NCBI RefSeq assembly: GCF_040907265.1
Contig: NZ_JBFOHP010000002.1
Coordinates: 372,001-436,000 of the forward strand
Length of the DNA stretch: 64,000 bases
Reading direction: 5' to 3'
Origin: Streptomyces sclerotialus
GTDB lineage: Bacteria; Actinomycetota; Actinomycetes; Streptomycetales; Streptomycetaceae
Part shown: one piece after another, positions 26,096 to 35,307 of the stretch
How positions within the stretch are numbered: position 1 is the first letter of the stretch
Layout: each line of letters starts with the position of its first letter
Notes under the pieces: model-generated
Told to the model about the DNA's origin: nothing
Database searches by the model: none
Seen by the model: the letters and a program-made list of their open reading frames with translations, nothing else
Program-made: the position numbers and the translations under genes

Positions 26096-26149
26096 AGGTG
26101 GATGACCTCATCCTGACTGCCGCGAAGGGGAACGCACCGACGAGACCAT

Positions 26150-26184
26150 TGACTTAAGTCCCTCACGAACACAAGATGCGCCCC
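26150..26184. repeat. 35-bp operator-like element, copy 2
   Basis: The same ACTTAAGT core, followed by CCCTCACGAACACAAG and ending in GCGCCCC. It lies about 40 bp upstream of the transporter start. Each divergent gene therefore has one copy close to it, so one regulator could control the catabolic operon and the transporter together. Confidence 0.6.
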
Positions 26185-26222
26185 AGTCCCTTAGGCAACG
26201 ACGCTGACGTGAGGACACGACG

Positions 26223-27656
26223 ATGAGCATCAGGCAGCACGCCGCAGAGCCGACCGAGCCGGCTTCGACCGCGGAAGATGGCACCGACGGCGGGCAACCC
26301 GCCCCGGCAGACGACCCGCGGGCGGTGCGCCGCCGCGAGCGAGCGGCCTTCGCGCTGGGCGATCTGGCATCCAACCTGACGTGGACCACCATCTCCAGCT
26401 ACCTGTTGTTCTTCTACACCGACGTGGCAGGTATCGCGGCCGGGGCCGCCGGCACACTCATGCTGGTCGCACGGCTGCTCGACGCACTCTTCGATCCCGC
26501 TGTCGGACTCGCTCTCGACCGCACCACATCACGGTGGGGCCGGGCCAGGCCCTACTTGCTGTTCGGGGCGCCACTGCTGGGCGCCCTGACACTGCTCACA
26601 TTCCTCACACCCGGCGGCGGCAGCACCGCCGCGATCACGTACGCCTACGTGACCTTCGTCCTCGTCGGGTTGGCGTACTCGCTGGTGAACGTTCCCTACG
26701 GTGCACTCATGGCCATGGCCACGCGGGACTCCGCGACGCGCATGCAGCTGGCCGGCATGCGCTCATTCGGCGTCGGTATCGGCCTCATCGCTGTCTCCAC
26801 ACTGACCCACCCACTCATCAGCCTGACCGGTGGCTCGCCGACATCACGCGCGGGGTTCGCCTGGACCATCGCCCTGTACTCGGCACTGGGGATGGCGCTG
26901 TTCTGGGCCGTCTTCGCCCTCGTCAAAGAGCGTGTACCGGTCGCCTCCGTGGTCACCGACCGGGCCGGCGCCTGGCACTCGATCAAGGCTCTGGTCCACA
27001 ACGCGCCGTGGCTGTCCGTCTTCAGCTTCTCCACGCTGGCCTTCGCCCGGCTCGGCATCATCACTGGCGGCGCGGTCTACTTCGCTCTTCACGCGCTGCA
27101 CAAGCCCGCAGCCGTCTCCGTACTTCTGCTGGCCTTCTCGCTGTCCGCGGTGCTGGGCTCGCTGGTCACTGCCCGCATCCTTCAGATTCTCGGACACCGG
27201 CGGGGCATCCTGCTCGGACTACTGGCCTGCGTCGCCCTCTCCGCCCTCCTCCTGCTCCTGCGCGACAACCTTGTTGCCTTCACCATCGTCTTCTTTGTAG
27301 CCAACCTCGTCGGCGGCCTGGGCTTCGTCGCCGTCCCCGCGCTGGTGGCGGACACCGTCGAGTGGCACGAGTGGCGCAGCGGCCGCCGGGACGAAGGGCT
27401 GCTGTTCGCGGGCTACAGCATGAGCACCAAGATCGGTGCCGCACTCGGCTCGGCCTGCCTGGCCTGGGGACTGGCGGCCGTCGACTACCGGCCCGACGCA
27501 GTCACCGGGCAGGTGAGCGACGGTATCGCCGTGCTCTTCATCGGGCTGCCCACCCTCATCGCCGTCCTGCAGGTCACAGTGATCGCCACCTACACGCTGG
27601 AGGCGAAACTGCCCGGCGTCAAGGCGGAGAACCTTCGACGCCGCGGCGAGGACTGA
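26223..27656 (+). CDS. GPH-type (glycoside-pentoside-hexuronide) sugar:cation symporter
   Basis: A 477-residue major-facilitator protein with about 12 hydrophobic segments after a hydrophilic N-terminal 50 residues. The family motif after helix 2 is present (DALFDPAVGLALDRTTSRWGR, resembling D-x3-D-P-x2-G with the conserved RWGR). It would import a glycoside or free sugar for the divergent catabolic operon. GTGAGGAC precedes the ATG. The shared promoter holds two copies of a ROK-operator-like element. Confidence 0.85.
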   Translation: MSIRQHAAEPTEPASTAEDGTDGGQPAPADDPRAVRRRERAAFALGDLASNLTWTTISSYLLFFYTDVAGIAAGAAGTLMLVARLLDALFDPAVGLALDRTTSRWGRARPYLLFGAPLLGALTLLTFLTPGGGSTAAITYAYVTFVLVGLAYSLVNVPYGALMAMATRDSATRMQLAGMRSFGVGIGLIAVSTLTHPLISLTGGSPTSRAGFAWTIALYSALGMALFWAVFALVKERVPVASVVTDRAGAWHSIKALVHNAPWLSVFSFSTLAFARLGIITGGAVYFALHALHKPAAVSVLLLAFSLSAVLGSLVTARILQILGHRRGILLGLLACVALSALLLLLRDNLVAFTIVFFVANLVGGLGFVAVPALVADTVEWHEWRSGRRDEGLLFAGYSMSTKIGAALGSACLAWGLAAVDYRPDAVTGQVSDGIAVLFIGLPTLIAVLQVTVIATYTLEAKLPGVKAENLRRRGED

Positions 27657-28042
27657 AGGCGAGGGAAGGGACAACGCTGAACGAGCGTTCGCGCCGACCG
27701 CTCCGAGCAGGCGGTCGCACCCCGGTCACAACACAGCGGCCGAACGGCCTGGACTCCCCGGGGATGCGGAGCCTTGTGAGCACTGATAATCCAGTCGGTC
27801 ACCGGGACGCCGCGGATTCGAGCTTTGACGAGAGCCCCGAGGGGCTCGGCCGCCATGCAGTCGTTCGTCCTCCTGCGGAACTGGGCACCGTACTTGGCGA
27901 ATGACGCCAACTGTCGCGCTCGGTCACATCACCCACATCGGTCTTGCTTCCGTCGCGCATGCGGACTGGCCCGAAGACACGGAGTAGTCTGACACCGTAA
28001 AATAGTCGGCCAAGTGCTCCCCGCCTGACATGAGGGGGGAAG
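27657..28042. other. Intergenic region without a recognisable gene
   Basis: About 390 bp between the sugar transporter and a small membrane protein gene. Open frames here are short and show no family features or consistent third-position bias. It probably contains the transporter's 3' end signals and the promoter of the downstream gene. Confidence 0.4.
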
Positions 28043-28303
28043 ATGCCCAGCAACGACCGTTACCGCGACACCAAACAAGCCGGTAGCGACACACTCAAGC
28101 TCATCTGGCGCATATGGCTCGGAGCCGGCATCGTCTGGGTCGTGCTGGCGATTCTGGCGCGGAACGTGCCATATCTGAACGTCATTATGACAATTGGCAT
28201 TTTCGTGGGCGCGGTCATCGCCACCCTGATAGCCGTCTTCGGGTCCGCGCACGTCTACTGGGAAGAGAACCGGGCCCGACGGCGCACACTGTGGCGCAAG
28301 TGA
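28043..28303 (+). CDS. Small two-helix membrane protein
   Basis: An 86-residue protein with a polar N-terminus, two hydrophobic segments (about residues 24-40 and 46-69) joined by NVPYLN, and a basic tail (EENRARRRTLWRK). GAGGGGGGA precedes the ATG. It is not assigned to a characterised family. It is single and monocistronic, with a hairpin terminator 40 bp downstream. Confidence 0.65.
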   Translation: MPSNDRYRDTKQAGSDTLKLIWRIWLGAGIVWVVLAILARNVPYLNVIMTIGIFVGAVIATLIAVFGSAHVYWEENRARRRTLWRK

Positions 28304-28341
28304 TGTCGCCGCCCCCACGCCGTCGTCACTGGTGTCACTGC

Positions 28342-28368
28342 CGGCCCCCACGAGACACGGTGGGGCCG
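28342..28368 (+). terminator. Hairpin between convergent genes
   Basis: CGGCCCC(C)AC and GTGGGGCCG pair with one bulged base around an 8-nt loop. It sits between the stop of the small membrane protein gene and the end of the convergent SnoaL-like gene, so it could serve both strands. There is no U tract, as is common in high-GC actinomycetes. Confidence 0.6.
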
Positions 28369-28423
28369 CCGTTGGCCAGGGCAGCACTCACGAGTGGGCT
28401 GCGCTCCGCTCGTGGACGGTGTC

Positions 28424-28816
28424 TCAGCCGTTCAGGGCCCGGTCGAGGACGAGGCTGTCCGCAGCCTGGCGAAGGTGCACGAGCTTGCCGTCACGGACGG
28501 TCCAGATGTGGATGAACCGCACGTCAACGGCCTTCCCACCCTTGATCGCACCATGGTAGTGGCCGAAGGCGAAGACGTGATTCTCGCTGTCGGCGTAGCA
28601 CTCCCTGCACACGGGGTAGAAGGTCTCCAGCCGCTCGAAGAGAGGGCCGAAGAAATCGTGCGCCACGCTCTCGAAGCCGTTGTACACACCGCCTCCCGGG
28701 AAACCGGGGGTGATGTCCCAGACGATCTCCGGATGAATGACTTCCTGGAGAACGTCCGGGGCGGCCTTGGACTCATACATCCGGCGGACGACGGCGATAT
28801 TCGGTGACTCGGACAT
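28424..28816 (-). CDS. SnoaL/NTF2-like protein
   Basis: A 130-residue alpha+beta cone-fold protein (VVRRMYESKAAPDVLQEVIH, VWDITPGFPGGGVYNGFES, FIHIWTVRDGKLVHLRQAAD). The family covers polyketide cyclases, isomerases and non-enzymatic ligand binders; no catalytic set is decisive here. GGGAG lies 7 bp before the ATG. No operon partner is apparent. Confidence 0.75.
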   Translation of the reverse strand: MSESPNIAVVRRMYESKAAPDVLQEVIHPEIVWDITPGFPGGGVYNGFESVAHDFFGPLFERLETFYPVCRECYADSENHVFAFGHYHGAIKGGKAVDVRFIHIWTVRDGKLVHLRQAADSLVLDRALNG

Positions 28817-28875
28817 GACGTGCTCCCAGACGGTCTATGGATCGGCTGCGACTGAGCTCAGTGGGGATCTGACGG

Positions 28876-29640
28876 CTACGGCCGTTCACAATTGACAGCT
28901 GCTGGCGCGCTGGGATTGACGCACCGGTCTCGTCCCGCTCCGCCGTCGTTCGTGTTCTGCCCCTGGTTGCCGTCGAGGTCGTCGTTGCCGTCCTCGCCCA
29001 TCAGGGTGTCGTTGTCCTTGCCTCCTCGGAGCTGATCGTTACCGTCGTTGCTCTGCAGCTCGTCGTTGCCGTCCTCGCCGAAGAGCTTGTCATTTCCGCT
29101 GTTGGCGTTGGACTCACGAAGCATGTCGTCGCCCGGGCCGCCGTACATCTTGTCGTTGCCTTCGAGCCCGTTGTGGTCGTCGTTGCCCGGCCCACCACGG
29201 ATCTCGTCGTCGCCGGCCTGGCCCTCGAGCTCGTCCGTTCCGGCCTCGCCGTAGAGCCTGTCGTTGCGCTCCTGCCCGCGGACCATGTCCACATCGGTTG
29301 CTCCGAGGCCGCTCGGCCCGGCATAGATGGTGTCCTTACCGGGCCGGCTCCCGGCTCGATCGCCGTAGTCTCCGCAGATCACGTCCGGACCGTCGAGACC
29401 GCGGATCGTGTCGTTGCCACCGAGACCGACGATGACGTCACGGCCGTTGGTGCCGATGAGCGTGTCGTTCACTTCAGTGCCCTTTTTCGTCGCTGTCATT
29501 CCGAGACACTTCTCATCGACCGTGGTGTCGGCACGGACAGTACCGGGGCTCACCAAGACCGCTCCCACCGCTGCCGCCAACATGGCCATACGCACAACCA
29601 GTCGGCATCCAGGACGCGTCCCGCCCCGTGATTCGAACAT
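28876..29640 (-). CDS. Secreted RTX-type calcium-binding repeat protein
   Basis: A 254-residue protein with a Sec-type signal peptide (basic N-terminus, hydrophobic MAMLAAAVGAVLVSPG, cleavage likely after TVRA near residue 36). Glycine/aspartate nonapeptide repeats follow (GGNDTIRGLD, GNDKMYGGPGDD, GNDKLFGEDGND, GKDNDTLMGEDGNDD). These form a calcium-loaded parallel beta roll. No catalytic or adhesive domain is attached, so the whole mature protein is the roll plus two short Cys-bearing ends. Unlike proteobacterial RTX toxins, it carries a cleavable signal and no type I secretion genes adjoin it. ATG 29640 follows GGAAGGAAG. Confidence 0.82.
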   Translation of the reverse strand: MFESRGGTRPGCRLVVRMAMLAAAVGAVLVSPGTVRADTTVDEKCLGMTATKKGTEVNDTLIGTNGRDVIVGLGGNDTIRGLDGPDVICGDYGDRAGSRPGKDTIYAGPSGLGATDVDMVRGQERNDRLYGEAGTDELEGQAGDDEIRGGPGNDDHNGLEGNDKMYGGPGDDMLRESNANSGNDKLFGEDGNDELQSNDGNDQLRGGKDNDTLMGEDGNDDLDGNQGQNTNDGGAGRDRCVNPSAPAAVNCERP

Positions 29641-30870
29641 GGAGAACACTTCCTTCCACCTCATACGAGTGGGGAAAAACGTCGGTCCGCACTCACATGG
29701 CGCACCGACGTCCGCGCCGCCGAATACCCTGGTCCGGCTCGTCCTTCACTGCAGGAAATGCCGACGGAGCTGAAATCGGATTGCCGACTGACAGAGCGGG
29801 GCACTCCGCACAGCGCAGACTTGATCGCCCAGCGACTTCATTACTGTTCGCGCCAACGGCGGGTCACACTCAAGAGGTTGCCCATCCCCATGGGGGGAGT
29901 CAATAGACGCCGCAGCGAGCACATCGGCGCCTCGGCCATGCGGAATCACATCTTCACGATGCATTATTCCAAAAAACAATCGCACATTACTGCTGAGGTC
30001 TTCGAGGACTTGAGCCACCGGATGAGACCGTTACAGTACTGATCCTTCTGAAGAGGGAGACTCAGCCACGGCGCGACACCGTCGGGGCCATGGTCAGCGA
30101 AGCGCGTCAGCTTCTGGAGAAGCAGAACGACGGACCGCCTGACCGTAGGCACCGCACCTGACCTCCCCGTCGACCGATACCGCGGCCAGACTTCCGACAG
30201 GCCGAACTCGGCGCTTCACCACACCTGTCAGGCGGTCAGGAACGTCAGCACCGGGTCAGCATTGGTCCGCCCAGAGACGGTCAGAAACGATCACGTCCGC
30301 ACTACCGCACGAACCTCACCACGCGGCAGTTGGCGCCGCGCCCGTCTGCGTGCAACCGGGCTGCCGGCGATAGTGTGGAGCACCGCGGAGGAAGCGACGT
30401 CCAGCAAATGGATCGGCCCGGGCAGCATGCAACTGTGCTGGCGAGCTTCTCGACGTGCCTGGACGATGGCGCAGCGCGAGCCCCTTGCTCAGTGGGAAGA
30501 CCCAACTCATCACTTCGTTCGGGTACAGCAGCGCGGTGCCTGGCTCGGCAGCGGGCCCCGCGCCGGGCGGCCCTTCTGGACCCCGTGTTCCGCCTACCCC
30601 GGCGTCTCCACAGGTACCGGGGCGACGCTGACGGAAGCAGTTCGTTCTCGAAGACCCCGGCAACACCCTCCGGGCTTCAGTGGAGCGACCTTCTTCATCC
30701 TTTCCGCGGGATCTCCGGCAAGCCATCCTGCGGCGTCTCCGAGAGGCGGACTTCACAATGGGGCTGTCCCCCAGCGTCCTTGCCGACGTCAATGCCAACG
30801 GGTGCAGCGGAACAGGTCCGAAGTGTTCGTGCGGGTCTCGAATTCATGCCGGAAGGCGGGACATTGAGTG
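29641..30870. other. 1.2-kb gene-poor stretch
   Basis: No open frame here resembles a known protein, and frames on both strands lack steady third-position G/C bias. The part around 29930-30060 is richer in A/T than its surroundings and probably holds the RTX gene promoter. The rest may be decayed sequence next to the conflict module, which ends at 30871. I see no transposase, terminal repeats or RNA gene. Confidence 0.4.
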
Positions 30871-33800
30871 TCATCGGGAGTCTCTGCAGTAGTGGTGATA
30901 CGGCACGTCGGGCATGAGTTGCTTCCATTCGCGTTCGGTGACCGTGCCGGAGATCGCCTGACAGATGCGGGACGTGGCGTGGGTGACGTTCAGATTCCAG
31001 ATACGGACGGTGTCCTCTCCCACGCTGATAAGCCTGCGGCCGTCGGCGATGAAGAGCACTTCGATCACCCAGCTCTGGTGGCCGGTCAACGTGGTGGTGA
31101 GAGAGCGTTCGGCGATGTTCCAGATCTGGATGCTGCCGTCGTCCTGTGCGGTGGCCAGAGACCGGCCGTCGGGACTGAACTGCACATAGCCCAGGCTCCC
31201 GCCGAGAATGTCCAACTTGGCGATACGGCGCAGGGTGGTGGCGTCCCATAGTTGCACCGTGCTGTCCTGGCCGGCCGTGGCGAGACGGCGGCCGTCGGGG
31301 CTGTAGGTGGTCTGCCAGATAGTGCCGGCTCGCGGGTTGAAGGAGGCCACCTGCCTGTGGGTGGCGGCGTCCCACAGCCGGACGACACCGCTCTCGCCGA
31401 ACGTGGCGAACCTCCGTCCGTCGGAGCTGTACTCAGTTCCGAGCACGGAGCCTTCCTGCCGTGGCAAAGTCGCGGTCAGACGACGTGACGTCACGTCCCA
31501 CAGTCGTACGTTGCCCTGCTGGCTGGTGGTGACGAGGGTCCGGCCGTCCGGGCTGAAGGTGGAACGGAAGAGTCTGGAGTCGGCCGACGTGCTCAAGGCG
31601 GCTGTCTGCCGGTGCGTTCGCGTGTCCCAGATGCGCGCGTAGCCGTCCTGGCCCGCCGTGGCGACGAGGCGGCCGTCAGGGCTGAAATCGATGTCGTAGG
31701 CGAGTTTCTTGTTGCCTGACAGAGAAGCGTAGCGGCGGTGTGTGCGGAGGTCCCACAGACCGATGGAGTGATCATTGCCGTTGTACGCGGCGATGGTCCG
31801 GCCGTTGGGGCTGACGGCCACATGGCCGCGCGTGTCGTTGGGAACGGACGTGAGATAGGTCCTGCTGGTGGCCCACAGACGAATGGTCCGGTCGCTGCTG
31901 CCGCTGGCGAGCATGCGTCCGTCCGGGGAGAAATCGACGCTTTTCACTCCACCCACGTGGCCGGTGATCCTGGTGCCCTCCACTGCCTTCTCCACACCCC
32001 ACAGATAGACGAAGTCACCGTCACTCGCGCCGGCCAGGAGGCGGCTGTCGGGGCTGAAGCGGACCTCACGCACCTGGGCGGTGTCAGTGACGAGGTCCGC
32101 GTGGAGCTTGCGGTCGGTGGTCCGCCATATCCTGGCGTCAACCGGCCCGCCGGAGGCCAGGTACTTCCCGTCGGGCGAAAAGGCCGCGGTGGCCACACTG
32201 TTGCGATGGCCGGTGAGCGTGGCGGTCTCCTTGTGGGTGTCGAGGTCCCACAGTTTGACGGTCTGATCGTCGCCCGCGGTCGCCAGGACACGATCCTGTG
32301 GAGCGAAGGCCACGTCCCGTACTCCATTGCCCTGCACTCCGGCCCCGTGCCCTTTGAGCACGGCTTCGGATTGCCACCTCGAAGTGCTCCAGATCCTGAC
32401 AGTACGGTCGGTGCCGGCGGAGGCGAGGGTCCGGCCGTCGGGGCTGAAGGCCACGGCGTTGACGGAGCCGCTGTGGCCCTTCAGGACGGCGACGGCGCGG
32501 CGTGCGGCGGGCTTCCACAACCGTACGCTGCCGTCGGTGCCGGCGGAGGCGAGGGTCCGGCCGTCGGGGCTGAAGGCCACGGCGTTGACGGAGCCGCTGT
32601 GGCCCTTCAGGACGGCGACGGCGCGGCGTGCGGCGGGCTTCCACAGCCGTACGCTGCTGTCGGTGCCGGCGGAGGCGAGCAATCTGCCGTCCGGGGAGTA
32701 GACGACCGCGTTGACTGTGCCCATGTGCCCCTCGACGGTCCCGGCGAACAGGTTGGACTGCTGGCTGAGGAGCGCACTACGTGCTTCCGCAGTCGGGTAC
32801 TGGTGGTACGCCTCCAGCGCGAGCAGCATCTGCGCGTCGGGGTGCTGGGTCGCCAGCGAACTGGCCTTGATGGCCAGGGCCCGCGACAGGGCAACGTGCT
32901 GCCCGTTCAGGGCCTTCTGCCGCTGCTGCAGGGCCACGCCCCCCGCACCCAGCGCCATGAGGAGGATGACGCTGAGCGCGACGATCAGCACACGCAGGCG
33001 ACGGGTGCGCCTCCGCTCAGTGCGCAGTTCGCTGGTCTCCAGGGCGGATCCGGCGTCCAGGAACGCCTTCTGCACCGTTGTCAGGCGCCGCTGGTTGGCG
33101 GCATCGGCCGCCCAATCACGCGAGACGCCCAGTCGGCTCCCGCGGTACAACAGGGAAGGATCACGGTGCTGGCGGTCCCAGGCGTCCGCGTCGGCGGCGA
33201 GCCGCTGATGGGTACGGAGGCCGATGCGGTCGGCGTCGATCCATCCGCGCAGCCGGGGCCATGCCCGCAGCAGCGCCTCGTGGACGATCTCCGCACTTCC
33301 CTCTCCCAAGGTGACGAGACGGGACCGGGTCAGTGCGTCCATGGCGGTCGCGGCCGAGGAGGGGTTCGGCATGTCCCGCAGGAGTGCCGCCGGGTCGACG
33401 CGCCGCCGGATGTCTTCGGTGGCCTCACCGACCTGCACCATGTTCAGCAGGAGGAGCCGTGCCGAGTCCTTGGCCTCGTCATCGAGTGCCGCGTAGGTGT
33501 TCTCGGCCGTCACAGCCACGGCTCCGGTGATCCCGCCGGCCCCCAGATAACCGTTCACAGTGAGCAGGCGTCCCGAACGGCGTTGCCAGGTGGCGCGCAA
33601 GACGTGGGCCAGTAACGGCAGGGTGCCGGCGGAGCCGGTCCGCGGAGCGTCGGTGGCGGCAGAAGTACCGGTTGCGGCGGTGAGTTCTGTTTCGATGGCA
33701 GGATCGGTTGTGGTGACGGGGTCGGTGTCGATACCCAGATCGCTCAGCAGGACATCGGTAAGGCCGGGCTCAAGCGCGATCTCGGTCGCCCGGGCTGGCT

Positions 33801-35307
33801 TGTCGATCGCGTCCCGCAGCTCCTGGCGGGTCATCGCTCCGACCACCACCTGCCCGGTCTGCAGGGCCGGCCGGAGCGCGGGGTGCGCCGCACAGTGCGG
33901 GTAGAAATCGGCCCGTACACCAAGGACGACCAGTGCGGACGGCTCCCGTTCCGCGTCAGCGCCGGCAACCTGGCACAGGATGTCGATGAATGCGGCACGT
34001 TCATGTTCGTCGTGACACTGGGAGAAGACCTCCTCGAACTGGTCGACGACGATGACCAGGCGAGCTCCATCGGCCGGGCTCCCGCCGCCTCGGGCTTCCA
34101 GGACGGAGCGGACGGCGTCGACGCAGATGTGCGGCGCCTGTGCGGCAGCGTTGGTGTTCAGACGGTTTTCCGGCGGTATCAGCGTGTTGAGTTTCGAGAC
34201 GAGTTCGTCGATGGGATGCGTGGTCGGGGTGAGCAGGAGGTGCGGCCAGGTCCGGGCGCCGGGCACCGCGAGGCCGCCGGTCGCCAGGGCATTGAGCAGC
34301 CCGGCCCGGAGAAGAGAGGACTTGCCCGACCCGGAGGGCCCGATGACGAAGAGCGGTCGGGCCGTGCGCATCCGGTCAACCAGGCGGTCGGTGAGTTCCC
34401 GGGTCAGGCGTTCGCGCCCGAAGAACCACTGGCTGTCACCGGGGCCGAAAGAGGCCAGTCCCGGGTACGGGCATACGGTCGGCTCCGGCCGCGAAGCGCG
34501 GGTCGTGGGCGGGTCTTGGACAGGGGGCCGGTAGGCGGGATTCGGAGCGAGGACAAGGTCCTGCGCCCATTCGGTGGCCCGGTGGCACGGCCGCGGACAG
34601 CCGCGCGCGGGCAGCGCGTGATAGAGGTAGCGGTACGCGTCGTGCAAGGTGAGTTCGGCCGGCCCCGACGGATCACCGCGCACGAGCAGGTTGATCAGCT
34701 CCCCGGTGAATGCCGTGTGCGGCGCACCGCAAGGGGCGAGAGCCGATGCATCGCGGGCCGCTGCCGTGAGGACGTACCCACCGTGGATCCGGGCGATACC
34801 CGCGGTGTCGCCGATGTCATCGTCTCCCAAGGTTCCCACGGCACGGCCTGAGAAGCAGCAGTCCAGGACGACGACCACGGTGCGTGCCCGGCTGGAGAGG
34901 AGGCAGTCACGCACCGCGGCGTAGGCCAGGGAGGTGTGCGCCAGGCGATTGGGGCGGGGGTCGGTCACCTGCGTGGCCAGGTGGAGTTCCCCGCTGGGGC
35001 TGACCAGACCATGTCCGACGTAGTAGACGAACAGTGCCTGTTCCGCCTGCTCGGACTGCTCGGCCAGGGCGAGACCCAACTCGGTCGGGTGGGCCGGGTC
35101 GCACACGAGCCGCAGGTTCCGTTCCGCCAGTCCGCACCGTTCGACGAGGGTCTGTCCCAGGTCCGCGAGCGAACTCGCCACCGCGGGTACGTCAGGCACC
35201 CCGCACGACGCCGTGTACTTTCCGGTGCCGATCAGCAGGGCGCGGGTGCCGGGCGAGGCCAGCCCGGTCGCCGTATCACGGCTCGGGCCCCGTGGTGGTG
35301 CTGCCAT
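30871..35307 (-). CDS. Caspase / P-loop NTPase / transmembrane / WD40 conflict-system effector-sensor
   Basis: A 1478-residue protein. Residues 20-230 form a caspase-like peptidase with His99 in YYVGHG and Cys151 in LDCCFSG. Next is a P-loop ATPase (GPSGSGKS at 323-330, Walker B-like LVIVVDQFEEVF further on) of the type found in STAND signalling proteins. One transmembrane helix follows (about 769-790), then from about 845 to the end some 14 WD40 repeats (HxGxVNAVxxSPDG...RLW). Expected model: WD40 blades sense a ligand, the NTPase oligomerises and the caspase cuts host targets. ATG 35307 has AGGAG 6 bp upstream and overlaps the end of the EACC1-like gene. Two WD40 units are almost identical. 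Confidence 0.88.
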   Translation of the reverse strand: MAAPPRGPSRDTATGLASPGTRALLIGTGKYTASCGVPDVPAVASSLADLGQTLVERCGLAERNLRLVCDPAHPTELGLALAEQSEQAEQALFVYYVGHGLVSPSGELHLATQVTDPRPNRLAHTSLAYAAVRDCLLSSRARTVVVVLDCCFSGRAVGTLGDDDIGDTAGIARIHGGYVLTAAARDASALAPCGAPHTAFTGELINLLVRGDPSGPAELTLHDAYRYLYHALPARGCPRPCHRATEWAQDLVLAPNPAYRPPVQDPPTTRASRPEPTVCPYPGLASFGPGDSQWFFGRERLTRELTDRLVDRMRTARPLFVIGPSGSGKSSLLRAGLLNALATGGLAVPGARTWPHLLLTPTTHPIDELVSKLNTLIPPENRLNTNAAAQAPHICVDAVRSVLEARGGGSPADGARLVIVVDQFEEVFSQCHDEHERAAFIDILCQVAGADAEREPSALVVLGVRADFYPHCAAHPALRPALQTGQVVVGAMTRQELRDAIDKPARATEIALEPGLTDVLLSDLGIDTDPVTTTDPAIETELTAATGTSAATDAPRTGSAGTLPLLAHVLRATWQRRSGRLLTVNGYLGAGGITGAVAVTAENTYAALDDEAKDSARLLLLNMVQVGEATEDIRRRVDPAALLRDMPNPSSAATAMDALTRSRLVTLGEGSAEIVHEALLRAWPRLRGWIDADRIGLRTHQRLAADADAWDRQHRDPSLLYRGSRLGVSRDWAADAANQRRLTTVQKAFLDAGSALETSELRTERRRTRRLRVLIVALSVILLMALGAGGVALQQRQKALNGQHVALSRALAIKASSLATQHPDAQMLLALEAYHQYPTAEARSALLSQQSNLFAGTVEGHMGTVNAVVYSPDGRLLASAGTDSSVRLWKPAARRAVAVLKGHSGSVNAVAFSPDGRTLASAGTDGSVRLWKPAARRAVAVLKGHSGSVNAVAFSPDGRTLASAGTDRTVRIWSTSRWQSEAVLKGHGAGVQGNGVRDVAFAPQDRVLATAGDDQTVKLWDLDTHKETATLTGHRNSVATAAFSPDGKYLASGGPVDARIWRTTDRKLHADLVTDTAQVREVRFSPDSRLLAGASDGDFVYLWGVEKAVEGTRITGHVGGVKSVDFSPDGRMLASGSSDRTIRLWATSRTYLTSVPNDTRGHVAVSPNGRTIAAYNGNDHSIGLWDLRTHRRYASLSGNKKLAYDIDFSPDGRLVATAGQDGYARIWDTRTHRQTAALSTSADSRLFRSTFSPDGRTLVTTSQQGNVRLWDVTSRRLTATLPRQEGSVLGTEYSSDGRRFATFGESGVVRLWDAATHRQVASFNPRAGTIWQTTYSPDGRRLATAGQDSTVQLWDATTLRRIAKLDILGGSLGYVQFSPDGRSLATAQDDGSIQIWNIAERSLTTTLTGHQSWVIEVLFIADGRRLISVGEDTVRIWNLNVTHATSRICQAISGTVTEREWKQLMPDVPYHHYCRDSR
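32407..32658 (-). repeat. Tandem 126-bp WD40-unit duplication
   Basis: Two adjacent 126-bp copies (junction at 32532/32533) differ by my count at only two positions. Each encodes one 42-residue WD40 blade (HSGSVNAVAFSPDGRTLASAG). The other blades in the protein are diverged. It indicates a very recent duplication or ongoing gene conversion in the sensor region. Confidence 0.9.

Noticed and set aside
30262..30867. 201-codon plus-strand frame in the gene-poor stretch
   Set aside because: Arg/Ser/Pro-rich, no family resemblance, no ribosome site and it runs up to the end of the convergent caspase gene.
32407..32658. Could the tandem repeat be a CRISPR array or mobile-element repeat?
   Set aside because: Units are contiguous, 126 bp (42 codons) and in frame with the WD40 protein, so they are protein repeats.
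31738..33615. 625-codon plus-strand frame inside the WD40 gene
   Set aside because: Its repeats simply mirror the WD40 units on the other strand; no independent domain is seen.
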